Source: CAVTWH01 sp963850915
Lineage (GTDB): Bacteria > Actinomycetota > Actinomycetes > Mycobacteriales > Micromonosporaceae
Assembly: GCA_963850915.1 (NCBI GenBank)
Contig: CAWKND010000003.1
Coordinates: 1 to 64,000 of the forward strand
Direction of reading: 5' to 3'
Length of the DNA stretch: 64,000 nt
Shown: one piece after another, positions 1-10,674 of the stretch
Numbering within the stretch: position 1 is the stretch's first letter
Layout: each line of letters starts with the position of its first letter
The notes under the pieces: generated by a model
The model's database searches: none
Told to the model about the DNA's origin: nothing
The model's input: only the letters and a program-made list of their open reading frames with translations
Program-made: the position numbers and the translations under genes

Positions 1-1250
1 AGGCGTAGCCGGAAAGGCCGTTGTCGTAGACGAGGGTGTACATGTTCGCGTCTCGCTCCAGCCGACGCCCTTGAGGTCGACCTTGAAGGTGGTGCCGACC
101 GGACCGCGGGCGACGACCAGGGGAAGCGCCGTGGCGCGATCCAGAACGACCCGGTCCTCGTCACGCTGGCGGTCTCAGCGGCAAGTCCATGAGCGCCACC
201 GAGATCGTCAGTCGCCTTGAACCGGAAATCGACGTGGCCCGCAAATCCGGCACGGCTCCGCGTCACCCGTGCGTTCTCCTCCCAGCCGCGGCCGGTCATG
301 CGGTTGCCGGTGAGCGTCCACCATTTCAGCGCGACCGGCTTGCCGGCCGGGAAACCGTTGCCGCTCACCACTACCGGCTCGCCGACGCCTGCGAAGCGCG
401 GCACCGCGACAGCTCGCCCGGCTCGGGAGCCGGTCGACATGGGCCTGCGCCTGTGTCGCCGGCGCGGCGGCAGCACCGTGGGTCCCGGCGTGACGGTGTA
501 GAGGAGCTTGAACTGCGGCCGTCGGGGGAGGGCGACTGCTGCTTATTGCGGTAGGGGAAGGTGAAGTCGGAGTGGATCACCTCGAGCACGTGGCGGCCGA
601 CGCCGCCGGTCGCAGGGATCGTCACCCGCGCGCTGCCCGCCGTGGTCGCCGCCAACATCCAGCCGGTGTAGCGGTTGTCGTAGAGCAGGACCCAGCTGTC
701 CTCGAGCTCGCGATAGCCGTAGCCGTGCACCTCGACCTCGATCGGAGAACCCGGCGGTCCGCGGTCGGAGAGAAGCTTCACGGTCATGTCGACGTTGAAG
801 GCGTCTTGCGTGAGCAGGCGATCGCCCTGCTGCAGCACGATGTCGTGCTGGAAGCCGAAGTCATCGGGCGCCGCGAAGGTCGCAGTGAAGCGGCCGGCGG
901 CGTCGCTCTTCACGGTCGCGATCCGGTAGGCGACCGGCGTGAAGGCGCGCCCGAAATATTCCGCAGTCGTGACCTTCCAGCTTCCGGTACGGTCGACCAG
1001 GCGAGATCGAACGACTCCCCGGGCGGCAGGCTTCGCCGGTCACGGTGACGGGGGTGCCGACCGGACCATGCTCCGGCGCCACCTTGAGCCGGCCGACAAA
1101 GCCGCCGCGGAGTCCGCCTGCGCCACCACCGGGCCGAGCTCGGCGGCACGTGGCCCAGCCAGGCTGCCGCCGGCAAAGGCAAGCGGAAGGATGAAGCGAC
1201 GACGCCGGCACGGCCAGCCGTCTGTTTCCGACGCCGCGATGCATGGGCAC
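1..1250 (-). pseudogene. exported hypothetical protein, frameshifted, runs off left edge
   Basis: Minus-strand coding signal can be followed only by changing frame several times. Near 1210 a hydrophobic signal-peptide-like stretch (FILPLAFAGGSLAG) is followed by KVAPEHGPVGTPVTVTGEAC. The segment 913-540 then gives a clean run with two similar beta-sandwich-like units, recognisable by the pairs GPPGSPIEVEVHGYGY and WVLLYDNRYTGW. A further related unit (MYTLVYDNGLSGY) reaches base 1, so the C-terminus is outside the window. The repeated units suggest a secreted or periplasmic protein with Ig/IPT-like repeats. I do not recognise a named family and assign no function. At least three frameshifts are needed, and the style is alphaproteobacterial rather than actinobacterial. 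Confidence 0.4.
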
Positions 1251-1502
1251 TCCTCTGCGATTCAGGGCCGGCGGACCGACCGCGCCTTGGCGCGGCGTGC
1301 ATGCACGCGCCTGGGCGCCGAAAGCCGTCAGCAGGCCGGAAACCTCGCAGGGCGCATCCGGGTTGGCAATTGTCGGCGGCCGCCTGCAGCGTAACGCGCT
1401 GATTCACGTTGGCGGCCCTCGATTTCAACAGGCCGGCGTTGTGGCCTGACAAACCGTCGTGAAATCGGCGATGATCGGGCAATCGCATTCCAGAGGACGC
1501 TG

Positions 1503-2329
1503 ATGGGCTCGGTGCTGGACGGCGTGATGCTCCTGTGGTTCGTGCAGACCGCGGTCGCGCTCGTGTTCGTGGCAATCGATATCCGCGGCACGCCGGAAAA
1601 TCCCGTTCTCAAATGGGGGTTCATCCTGCTCACCGCCTATACCGGCGTGGTCGGCGCGTTTCTCTACGTGCTCGGCTGCCGAGAGCCGCTGCCCGGGCTC
1701 CATGAGCGATATGTCGCCGCGCGCTGGCGGCAGGTGCTCGGATCGACGATGCACTGCGTCGCCGGCGACGGCGTCGGTATCATCGCCGGCGCGGTGATCG
1801 GCGGCATCTACGCCATCACGGGTCTACGCGACGTCGTGCTCGAATAGTCCTCGGCTTCGCCTTCGGCTGGACGATTTCCAGGCGCTGTTCATGCGCGACA
1901 TGGCCGGCGGCTCCTACCGCAAGGCGCTAGTCGAGACGTTCACATCCGAGCTCCTGTCGATGAATCTCCTCATGGCCGGCATGATCCCGACCGTGATGTG
2001 GCTCCGCGCAAACATCCCGGCGGCTGCCGATCCGCTCGAGCCCGCGTTCTGGTTCGTGATGTCGATGGGGCTCCTCGTCGGGTTCATCGTCGCCTATCCG
2101 ATGAACTGGTGGTTGGTGGCGCAACCACTTGAAGCACGGCATGACGACGGTGCGACCGAAAGGGCGGCAGACTTCATGCAGCGCATGCGGGAAGCGGTGC
2201 CAGCCTGCGCCCGCCATGGACATGAGCCGCAAGCCGGCTCCGCGACCGCCGGTCCCGGTGATGGGTGTGCTGTCGTTCGCTGCGCTCGCGATCGGCGTCG
2301 CCATCGCGCTCGCCGCGCGTCCGCTATGA
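1503..2329 (+). pseudogene. DUF4396 membrane protein, frameshifted (foreign-looking copy)
   Basis: The N-terminal part (1503-1847) carries two hydrophobic helices and the DUF4396 hallmark MHCVAGDGVGIIAGAVIGG. The frame is lost near 1845, and the next frame continues with FGFAFGWTIFQALFMRDM, then helices containing LLMAGMIPTVMW and MGLLVGFIVAYPMNWWLV. A second shift near 2130 leads to the C-terminal helix VMGVLSFAALAIGVAIAL. Reassembled, the product would be about 270 residues, which is normal for DUF4396. This family consists of integral membrane proteins, often near metal-handling genes; its biochemical role is unknown. A second, actinobacterial DUF4396 gene lies at 25514-26209 and the two are clearly diverged. 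The broken frame may be decay or sequence error. Confidence 0.6.
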
Positions 2330-2355
2330 TCGCCGCAACCGGCAGGCTAGTCTCG

Positions 2356-2846
2356 CTAGAAGCAGCCCGGCGCCGCCGGCTCCAGCGAACGCGTCGGACT
2401 GGCAGGAGCGTCGCACCATGGCCGTGGAGCCCTGGAGCATTCCTGGTCCTCGCAAACGAACGGAGCCGCAAGCCCCTCGGCAATCAGAATGTCCCCGATG
2501 TCGCGGCCACGCGCCTTCAGGACACCGCAACTGCGGGCAAATCGGCACATCAAACGGCCCAATATGTTGCTCGGACACGAGCAGGCAACGGGCGAATAAT
2601 CGAGGTCACCGGCCTGGACCAGCTCGCGGACGCGCCTGAGCACCGGTTGGCCGAGCTCCTTCTCGCCGGCACAACGGGCGCCTTGTGCGTCCGGAGTGAC
2701 AAATCCGGACAGGTGCACCGTCCTGCCGTCGGCGACGATGGTGTCGCCTTCGATGACACAAGAATCTGCTGTCGATAGATGAAGGACGCCGCAGCAGGGT
2801 GTGCCGCCGCCAGCGCTACCACAAGGACCGCCAAAAACCGCAACAT
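2356..2846 (-). pseudogene. secreted thermonuclease-like (SNase-fold) protein, frameshifted
   Basis: The product starts with a signal peptide (MLRFLAVLVVALAAAHPAAA). A one-base shift near 2760 separates it from VIEGDTIVADGRTVHLSGF, which resembles the first strand region of staphylococcal-nuclease-like proteins (GDTI followed by the substrate-facing strand). The rest keeps the SNase-like pattern ending in GDILIAEGLAAPFVC, and has many cysteines (CSCPSN, CRFARSC) like small exported thermonuclease-family proteins of Rhizobiales. The expected role is a secreted nuclease or nuclease-like protein. The call rests on motif resemblance only; the catalytic Arg/Glu pair was not confidently located. 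Confidence 0.45.
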
Positions 2847-3010
2847 GGGATGTGCCCCGTGCAAAGAACTCCCTATCCTACATTGCCGATCGTTGCGGTG
2901 AAAGGTCCGGCACCGGGGGCTGCGGCGGGTGCCGCCCATCCAACATCGCCGCCGGTGCGGCCACTTGCCGGATAGCGGACGCAGTCTTGGTCGGTGCCGA
3001 GTGTTGCCCT

Positions 3011-3875
3011 TCACTGCGTTCTCTTGGCGAGCGGCTTCGCGACGCCGCGAGCGCATTCGATGAAGATCTGGGCCAACGGGCTCAGGGTGCGATCCTTGAG
3101 AGTGATGATCCCCATCTGCCGGCGGGTCGTCGGCAACTCAGACCGGCACACGCCGAAGCAATTCATGCCGGGCTGGGAGTGACAGCATGGAAGCGGGGAC
3201 CACGATGAGAAAACCTCTGGTTGCCGCAAGCCTGATGCGGACGTTGATGGCATCCGTGTAGACGGCAGCGCGAGGCGGCTCGAGCCCGTTCGCGCGAAAG
3301 GCGGCAACCACCAGCCTGTCGACGACGGTCCCGGGCGGCGACCATGTCCCACGGCTCCTCGATGAGATCGGCGAGCGCAACCCGGCGACGGCGCACCCAC
3401 GGATTTTCCGCGCTTGCCGCCACCACCAACGGTTCCTCGAACAGCACTTCGGCATCGATGTCGTCTTGCGGCTCGAGTCGGAGTTTCCCGAGAACGCCAG
3501 CTCGATCCGCCGCTCGCGCAACTGGCCGTAGAGCGACGTCAGGGCAAATGGCATCAAATGCCAGGCGACGCGCGGATACGTTCGCGACAACCGGTCGATG
3601 ACCGCCAGGACGAAACCTTCCGCAAAGGCGCTGCCGCTTCCGATCAACAGTTCGCCTGCCTCGGGATTGGAGAGAAACTCGATCTCTCGTACGCCTTGCC
3701 TCAGCTCATCGAAAACGGCGGCACCGCGCCTGAGCAGCGCGTGCCCGTAGCGGGTCGGCTCGATGCCGTGAGCGCTGCGGTCGAGAAGCTTCGCCCCGAT
3801 CGTGTGTTCGAGGTCCGCGATCGACCTGGAGACCGCAGACTGTGTGGTGTGCAGGAGGGCGGCCGCCTTTCTCAT
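3011..3875 (-). pseudogene. LysR-type transcriptional regulator, N-terminally replaced and frameshifted
   Basis: The helix-turn-helix is clear: GSMRKAAALLHTTQSAVSRS, followed by LEHTIGAKLLDR. It is followed by the start of the LysR substrate domain (ELLIGSGSAFAEGFVLAVID). The frame then breaks near 3470, near 3330 and again near 3150. The pieces LFEEPLVVAASAENPWV, VVAAFRANGLEPPRAAVYTD and LSPLAQIFIECARGVA complete a normal ~290-residue regulator ending at 3011. The first ~18 residues expected of a LysR protein are absent: codon 44 of the open frame is the LysR Gly-Ser, and everything upstream is integrase-like sequence. This in-frame joint at ~3875 marks a rearrangement or a chimeric assembly. 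Effector and targets are unknown. Confidence 0.7.
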
Positions 3876-4004
3876 GCTGCCGTAGTTGTAGCGGGTGGTC
3901 TCCGGATAGTTGCCCGATCGCAGGGACCGGTCCCAGTCGCGGAGGTAGCCAGACCAGGTACGGGACAGCCCGATAGTGAGCTTTTGAAGATCCAGTAGCG
4001 GCAT
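3876..4004 (-). pseudogene. tyrosine-integrase N-terminal fragment
   Basis: The first 43 residues of the open frame (WSGYLRDWDRSLRSGNYPET and TRYNY) match the start of the SAM-like core-binding domain of actinobacterial tyrosine recombinases: an aromatic residue, then RDWDRSL, then a PxTxRxY turn. No catalytic Arg/His/Tyr domain follows, because the frame passes directly into the LysR helix-turn-helix. The fragment lies beside a tRNA-Pro 3' remnant (4116-4160) and its terminator. This is the usual neighbourhood of an integrated element, so it is probably what is left of that element's integrase. Confidence 0.55.
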
Positions 4005-4075
4005 GTCAACCTGCCCAAGTCAAGGAGTCCAACAGCGGCGCGCTAGACCGGACATCCATGCCGAGCGATGAAAAG

Positions 4076-4110
4076 AAGGTTCCCGCAGGTCTGTGACCTG
4101 CGGGAACCTT
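4076..4110 (-). terminator. perfect hairpin terminator behind the tRNA-Pro remnant
   Basis: A 16-bp perfect inverted repeat (AAGGTTCCCGCAGGTC paired with GACCTGCGGGAACCTT) encloses a 3-base loop. On the minus strand it is followed by CTTTTC. It lies six bases past the tRNA-Pro remnant, as expected for the terminator of an original tRNA-Pro gene carried along with the 3' end. Confidence 0.75.
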
Positions 4111-4115
4111 CCACT

Positions 4116-4160
4116 GTCGGGACGACAGGATTTGAACCTGCGAACCACCTTGACCCCGAG
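4116..4160 (-). other. 3' half of tRNA-Pro(GGG): probable attachment-site remnant
   Basis: On the minus strand the sequence runs CTCGGGGTCAAGG, then GGTTCGCAGGTTCAAATCC and TGTCGTCCCGAC. This is the anticodon loop, variable loop, T-arm and acceptor strand of an actinobacterial tRNA-Pro with a GGG anticodon. The 5' half (D-arm, 5' acceptor) is missing: the sequence upstream does not pair with CGTCCCG. Such 3' fragments are left by integrases that recombine in the 3' end of tRNA genes, so this is read as one att site. Small differences from a perfect tRNA suggest it is old. Confidence 0.6.
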
Positions 4161-4284
4161 TAGTCAGGTGGCCCAGCGGCATGCTCACGCACGTTTGCCC
4201 TGGTCGCTGAGAGCATAAACCTGCCGATAAAGAAGTAGTTGGCCGTGCCTCCGCAAGAGGATCGACCCGCCAATGATCAGCTTT

Positions 4285-5194
4285 CTAGCGCGGCAAGTCG
4301 TTGAACTGCCGGATCGACTGATGCAGCGGCGGCCGAGGGCCCCCGTAGGTCAGGGAGCGAGGTACTCGACCGACTCTCGGACGGCGGCCGCGCAGGCCAG
4401 CGTCCGACAGCCCGACTGCGGCGTCAGAGTGGCCGGTGATCGCCAACACAGGGGGCCGGTGATCGAGCCGACCGCGACGCCGACCAGAAGTGGCCAGCAC
4501 CGAGAGGTGACCGCCATCGCCAGGGCACCACCGCCGACCAGCCGGGATGATGGCCCGGGCGATGCCCGCCGAACCCAGATAGGCGCTGACCGCCCCGGTG
4601 AGCGCCAGGGCCAGCAGCACCACCACAAACGTGAGCGGGAACCCGGATGCCCGCCGAAGGCAGCAGGATGGCTACCAGCGGCAGCAGCGACCCGACCGTG
4701 AACGCCAGCGCCGACGCAGCAGCAGCGTGCCACGGGTTGGACAGATCGTGCGGATTGATGCCGAGTTCGGCCTCCGCGTGCGCGATGAACGCATTGCGCT
4801 CGGTGAGTCTCGACCGCGACTTTGCGGGCGGTAGCCTCAGACAGTCCCTTCCCGGCGTAGATCGCGGTCAGTTCCTCGAGTTCGGCCTGCGGATCGGCGG
4901 CCAGCTCCAGGCGTTCCTTTGCCAGCAGGGCACGCTCGGTGTCGCGTTGGCTGCTGACTGACACGCATTGGCCCAAGTGCCATCGAAACCGCCCCGGCCA
5001 CCAGGCCTGCAACCCCGGCAGTGAGAATCTCGCCGACCGAGGTGGTAGCCCCAGCGACACCGACCACCAGACCCGCAGTGGACGACGATGCCGTCGTTGG
5101 CTCCGAGAACGCCGGCTCGCAACCAGTTGAGCCGGCCAGCCAGCCCGGCCCGATGCGGTTCACCCGGGTGGGCTTGGGCGGCCCCGTCCTCCAT
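4285..5194 (-). pseudogene. VIT/CCC1-family iron or manganese transporter, multiply frameshifted
   Basis: Pieces in different frames line up along one VIT1/CCC1 protein. They are RLNWLRAGVLGANDGIV (start of helix 1), STAGLVVGVAGATTSVGEIL, GVAGLVAGAVSMALG (helix 2), then the cytosolic region with SSQRDTERALLAKERLEL and ELTAIYAGKGLSEATARKVA, and C-terminal helices including VVLLALALTGAVSAYLGSAG. VIT proteins export Fe2+ or Mn2+ from the cytoplasm in exchange for protons. About five frame changes are needed, so no functional product can come from this sequence as written. The gene lies between the integrase remnant and an IS256 remnant, so decay inside an island is plausible. Confidence 0.65.
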
Positions 5195-5265
5195 GTTGTA
5201 GATCGTAACGCCGAGGTGGCCACCCGGGTGGGGAGTGTCTCGTTCACGGTGTTTCCGGCGGTTCC

Positions 5266-5716
5266 TCAGTAGGTCTCAGTGGCCGGGAATCGGTCGCCGA
5301 AGGTGATGGCGAAGGCGTTCAGCGCGGGCGTCCAGCGCATCGTCCATCGGGTGCTGCCGGTGCCGGTCGGGTCCAGGATCCGGTAACGCGATACAGGCAC
5401 TTTGGCGCGGCCTGCTCGTAGGGGAAGTGGCCACGGGCTTTAGCCGCGCCTCGGCAGCGGGCGTTGAGCGACTCGGTCGCGTTGGTGGAGCAGATCACCT
5501 TTCGGATCTCCTCGTCTTCCTCCAGGAACGGGATCAACTCGCTCCAGGCCTTGTCCCGCAAGCGAATTGCCGCACCGAAGCGGTTGCCCACTTGTCGGCC
5601 AGGTCTTCGAACGCGGCCCGTGCGTGGCGGCGTTTTGAATTCGTCCCAGTACATGCGGGCCGTCAACCGGAACGTGTTGCGGATCAAGTGGATGATGCAT
5701 ACTCCCGGTTCACAGC
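5266..5716 (-). pseudogene. IS256-family transposase, C-terminal remnant
   Basis: The fragments CIIHLIRNTFRLTARMYWDE, AWSELIPFLEEDEEIRKVIC, STNATESLNARCRGAAKARG and ALNAFAITFGDRFPATETY are the C-terminal third of an IS256/mutator-type transposase, including the region around the last catalytic Glu (the ESLN motif) and the normal C-terminus at 5266. The N-terminal DDE half is not visible upstream, and at least two frameshifts separate the pieces. I could not find terminal inverted repeats. This is a dead mobile-element fragment. Confidence 0.75.
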
Positions 5717-6060
5717 GGGTCGCGCCTCGATGGCGACCGCCCCCGCCGACGACCGGGGGTCGACCCGCTGCAGCGTGCGCAACAGCGCCCGCCCGGTCAA
5801 GGTCGACCCCGTCCGCCACCACCGCGGCGATGCCCGGCTGGTCGGCGGCGAACAGCCGGGCATCTGTCGGATCCCGGCGGGCCAGCGGGTGCATGCACGC
5901 CGACTCGGCCACCGCGGCCAGGCCCAGCCGAATTCCGCGCTGTGCCCGCCGCCCCAGTCCTCCGCCGGTTCGGAGGCTGCCCAGACGTGGTAGCTGCTCC
6001 TGGAACAGAAACCCCCACGGGGACCGCCGGACAGCGGGCGACGCCGACGCTGGCGTTGCC
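5717..6060 (-). pseudogene. unidentified decayed coding sequence
   Basis: Minus-strand pieces in alternating frames (YHVWAASEPAEDWGGGHSAE, GLGLAAVAESACMHPLARRD, ARLFAADQPGIAAVVADGVD, LDRAGALLRTLQRVDPRS) read like one ordinary globular or membrane-associated protein. They do not match a family I recognise. The fragment ends against the IS256 remnant, which may have interrupted it. No function is assigned. Confidence 0.25.
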
Positions 6061-6596
6061 ACGGAATGGAGTATCGCCGGTTAGCGCCCGTAGCAACGGC
6101 CCAAACGACGGTTGGCTGACGTCTCGCCGGTTACCTTGCGTTGCAGTGTGTCCTCCGGACACACTTGGTTCCCCCATGCCCCATCAGCGAACATAGATGC
6201 GATTAGCCGAGGGCAGTTTGAGGTGCACGAACCTGCGCGACGGCGCCGGGACTCGGCCTCTTTCCGGACTCGCGTTTCTCCGCACTGCCTCCGGCTTCCG
6301 GGTGAGAACGCGACCGCCTTCTTCGCCCCTGTCGGACACCTACGCGGCCGCCCGCGGCTCCTCCGGGAGCCTTCCGAGCGGGCGGATCAGCGCGGTGCCC
6401 TGTTCGGGGGAACCTCACGGCCGCGCGAGCAGCAGCAGGCGGAAATAGATACGAATAGTCCTCCCGTTGACTGATATGTCTTCATTCGTCATGCCGAGGC
6501 CGCATAATACTTATCTGAGGCGATCTCGGCCGGCGTCACCGACGACCACCGGATGGTCACGAAAGTCGGGCCGGACGGCGAACAGGAGAACCAACG
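6061..6596. other. non-coding stretch upstream of the surface-protein gene
   Basis: No convincing gene was seen. Composition becomes less GC-rich towards 6450-6520, with AT-containing stretches around 6505, as expected for a promoter region of the gene at 6597. I could not fix a -35/-10 pair. A purine-rich ribosome-binding site (AGGAGAACC) precedes the ATG at 6597. Confidence 0.35.
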
Positions 6597-9537
6597 ATGA
6601 CGCAGCACATCCCGATCACCAAGGGCCCACGCCGTCGGAGCGCACTGGCGGCACTGTTGCTGCTCGGCGTGCCGCTGCTCGTGGTGCAGCAGCCCACCGT
6701 CGTCGCGGCGGCCAGCGCGACCACGGCAACACTGACCGTGGTCAAGGGCGGTGACCGCACCACACCGGACACGGTGGGCAACCTGGCCGGCGCGACATTC
6801 GACTTCTACGCCGGGGTGCGCGACACCCGTCCCGGGACCGGTGCGGTTGCCTCGGCGTCGTGCACCACCGGCAGCAGCGGTACGTGCAGTGTGGACGTCC
6901 CGGGGCGCTTCCAGGCCGACCAGGGGTACTGGATCATAGAGCGCAGCGCCCCGGCCGGATACAGCGTCATCCAGTCCATGGACACCGGCGGTTCCACGGT
7001 GACCGCGACGGACTACAACGGCGTGTTCACCGGCGCGGTCTACAACAACCGCAGCTACACCTTCCCGCAGGTCGGTTCCGGCAACACCAACAGGACAGCG
7101 CGTGGCTCGCAGTGGGCCGACGAACGCGACGACCCGCCGTTCCCGACGACGTGCGGGCTGAACATCGCGCTACTCATCGACGTGTCCGGCTCGATTGCCC
7201 CGTCGCTGACCCAGGTGAAGAACGCGGCGAACGGGTTCGTCGACGCGCTGACCGGAACCCCGTCGACTGTCGCGGTGTACTCCTTCAGCACCGACGCCCG
7301 GGCGCTACTCAACTCGACCTCGGTTTCCGACACGTCGGGAGCTGACACGGTCAAGTCCGCGATCAACTCGCTGACCGCTTCCGGAGGTACCAACTGGGAC
7401 GCCGGCCTGTTCGAGGTCGCCTCGGCACCCACCGTGTTCGACGCTGTGATCATGCTGACCGACGGTAATCCGACCCAGTACGGTCCGCCGCCGGCGTTGG
7501 GGCCGGGAAACTTCACCCGGTTCACCGAAGTGGAGCAGGGCGTGTTCTCCGCGAACGCCCTCAAGGCCGAGGGGACCAAGGTGGTCGCGGTGGGGGTCGG
7601 TGCCGGCGTGACCGGATCCACGGAGAACCTGGAAGCGATCTCCGGGCCGACCCGCGGTGAGGACTTCGTCCAGACCAACTACGCCGAACTCGCCGCGGTG
7701 TTCCGGGAGCTGGCGTTGCGGACCTGCGCCGGAACGATCAGCGTGGTCAAGAAGATCATTCCGGCCGGTGGAACGGCCGCGGACGCCGTGCCGTCGAGCG
7801 GCTGGACCATCGCCACCAGCACCGCGGGCGTCAGCCCGACCAGCGGCCAGACCGCCGAGGGCACTGGCGCGATCAACTTCGACGCCAACCTGGGCGGCCT
7901 GCCCAGCCGGTCGGTCACCCTCAACGAGACCCTCAAGCCCGGCTACACCCTGGTGCGGCAGGGAAACGCCAACGCGGCGTGTACCGCCAACGGAAGCAGC
8001 ATCCCGGTCACCGACAGCGGCGCGCTCGGCTTCACCGTCGACGCGAGCGTCGGCACCGTGGTGAGTTGCGTGATCCTCAACCAGGCGCCCGACCCGTTGG
8101 CGTCGGTGGTCGTCAACAAGACCTGGGTGATCAACGGAAGCACCTTCGAGGATCCCGAACAACCAGTCGAGTTCCAGGCCGCGCTCAGCCTGACCGACCA
8201 GGACGAGGCCGACCTGGGGGACGACCTACGAGGGGTACACCGCGGGCCAGTCGGTGACCGTCGACGAGACCGTGGACCAGGAACTGCTACCGCCCAACTG
8301 CGTCAACGTCCCCAGCGGCGACGGCCTCGGTACCCATCCGTTGGCGGCCGGGCTGAACACCTTCACGGTCGTCAACACGGTCACCTGTACCACCAGGTTG
8401 GAACTGTTCAAGGTGGACCAGAACCCGTTCGGACCGGCGGAACCGGTGACCGCGTGGACGCTGTCGGCGTTCGCGGAGAACATCCCCACCCCGGTGTTCA
8501 GCGGCACCACCGGAGTTGGCGCCGAGGTCACTCCTGACGTCGTCTACTCGATGGCCGAGACCAGCGTGCCGGGCTACTCGCAGGTGGTGGACGAGGGCGC
8601 CGTCATCATCCCGCCGGCCACCGGCAGTTGGAACTGCTCGAACCAGCTCACCCGCAGTGGCCCGATCAGCAGGACCGTCTACGACGGCAGCCAAGGGCAG
8701 GTCACCGTCGGCATCGGCCAGATCACCCAGTGCACCGCCAGGAACACCGCCCAGGCCGCGACGCTCACCCTGCGCAAAAGCCTCCACAACGAGTTCGGCG
8801 GTACCGCGACGAACCGGGACTGGCTGCTGCAAGCCGTACCGGGCAGCTCGGAGAACGAACCCGCCCCGATCAGCGGACGCGACGGCGACGCGGGGGTGAC
8901 CGGGGCGGTCGCCTTCCCCGGAGTGCCCTACCGCCTCAGCGAGAACAACGGGCCGGGCGGGTACCGGGAGAGCGACGTGGTGCACTGCGTGCTCACCGGG
9001 ACCGCTAACGAGCTACCCACAGCCGACGGGGTGCTGACGCCGGACCTGGGGCAGGACATCACCTGTACCTTCACCAACAGCGACATCAGTCCCACACTGA
9101 CCCTGCTCAAGGAGGTGGGCGGCGGGCCGGCCCCGGCCACCGACTGGATCCTGAACGCGACTCCCGCAACGGGCAGCGGGTCGACCCAGATCACCGGCAG
9201 GTCCGGCAGTGCGGCAGTCACCAACGTGCCGGCACGGTCCAACGTCCGCTACACGCTGACCGAGTCGGCCGGCCCCGCCGGGTACGTCGAAGCCGCCCCG
9301 ACGTGCGTGCTGACGGGGACAGCGACAGCGGTGCAGGTCGTCGACACGGCGGTCGCCCTCGGTCCGGGCCAGGACGTGACCTGTACCTTCCACAACCGGT
9401 TCAGTGGGCGTCTACCCGCCACCGGTACCCGGCTGACCGGGCTTATCAGGGCCGGCGGCACGGCCATCCTGTTGGGCGCCTGGCTGCTGTTGGTCACCTC
9501 CGTGCGGCGGAAGCGACCCGTCACCAACGCGAGCTGA
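6597..9537 (+). CDS. LPXTG-anchored surface protein with VWA and SpaA/prealbumin-like repeats (one frameshift)
   Basis: The product is about 980 residues when one frameshift is repaired. Order of parts: signal peptide (RSALAALLLLGVPLLVVQQP), SpaA-like beta domain (~45-160), von Willebrand factor A domain (~185-380) with the metal-site motif LLIDVSGSIAPS and a later MLTDGNPTQ, then five or six SpaA/prealbumin-like repeats, and a C-terminal sorting signal LPATG with a hydrophobic helix and VRRKRP tail. Such proteins are anchored by sortase and act as adhesins or pilin-like tips; the VWA site binds divalent metal and a ligand. The frame breaks at a GGGGG run near 8216 (ADLG then TTYEGYT). This is either a sequencing slip, real decay or phase variation. 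No sortase gene is visible nearby. The start is supported by an AGGAGA ribosome-binding site. Confidence 0.8.
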
Positions 9538-9544
9538 CCCGGCG

Positions 9545-10590
9545 CCCTCTCGTCAACGAAGGGTGCCGGCCGCCCGGGTGAGTTCGGCTCGACGGATTCC
9601 GCCTGTGCGGCGGACCGGCGCAGCAGGGCGCCTGCGCGTCCACACTGCGCCGTGGGCAGCGGGAGCTTCCCGACGGAGTTGCCTTCCGGAAGACTTCCGG
9701 TCGGAAGTTCCTGATCCGACCCTGTCGATCGGATGTGTCCCGTGTCCTGACGCCCGACGCTCCACCGTGGACAGCCTCTCCGGGGAAAGTGGGCCGGCTT
9801 GGCTTGGGCTGGCTCGGCCAGTTCGGTCGGCGCGGCCGGTTCCACCGGGGCGCGGCCGGTTCTGTGCGGCTCGCCGATTCGGTCGGGCCAGCCAGTTGGG
9901 TCGGCGCAGCCGGCTGGGTTGGCTCGGCCGCTTCCACACCCAGCCAGGGATCGTGTAGCTCTGGGGGCACAGCTGGTGCGGCGTCCGCAGAGGCCCCCGG
10001 AACGCCTGTTCCGGCAGCCGTCGCGTCTGCCAGCTCGGCGCGTCGACGCGCTCGTGCCAGAGCGTTCCCGTGCCTCCATCGCCAGCAGTGCGCTTGATCT
10101 GGTGTATCCGTTCCAGGTTGGCAAGCCCAGCCAGGACCGTGACCGGCGTGCCCTCGGCTGGCGGAATCTCCCAAGCGATCACCGCCCGGAACGTGCTCAT
10201 CGGTGCGGTCAGCCACCGCAGCCCCCCACGGCGGCCGGGTGCCCCGCCGCACGTACTCGGCACCCTCCTCGAACCCGGCAAGAAACTCGTGGAAGATCGT
10301 CACCCCGAACAACGACAGCAACCCCGTGTACAAGCCCGCCACGATGTTGTGGTGGGTGTAGCTGCGCTCGTAGGCGAAGTTCACCGTGGCCGAGGCCAGC
10401 GAAGCAGCCCACACCACCCGCTGGCCACGGGCGGGTCACGGCGCTTGTGGACAGCCCGAAACGCAAGGAACCCGAACGCCACGTGACCCCGTCCAGCGTT
10501 CCAGGGACCCAGGTACTCCGATCCGTCGTTCCAATCCAGGGTGTTCCGACCGAAGGCGATCAGCCCGTGGAACGAGCCAGCCAACACCAT
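9545..10590 (-). pseudogene. DUF2637/SpdB-like membrane protein of conjugative elements, frameshifted
   Basis: N-terminal pieces show transmembrane segments (FWAMVLAGSFHGLIAFG; WAASLASATVNFAYERSYTH; IVAGLYTGLLSLFGVTIFHE). These are followed by the post-membrane region RWLTAPMSTFRAVIAWEIPP and TVLAGLANLERIHQIKR, and a long Pro/Ala/Thr-rich tail. This layout is that of DUF2637 proteins related to the Streptomyces spread protein SpdB, found on actinomycete integrative conjugative elements, where they help plasmid spread between hyphal compartments. The segments lie in three frames, and an in-frame stop precedes the first helix, so the 5' end is uncertain. With the integrase and tRNA remnants it points to a decayed conjugative element. 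Confidence 0.55.
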
Positions 10591-10674
10591 CGCCCAGAAC
10601 AGGGCGGCAGGATGTCTCCTTCCGCCGCGCAGGGCGCTTACGATCTTGGTTGACGGCCGCTATCGTCGCTGGTC

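Noticed and set aside
5266..6060. A complete IS element
   Set aside because: Only the C-terminal third of an IS256-type transposase was found; no inverted repeats or target duplication seen.
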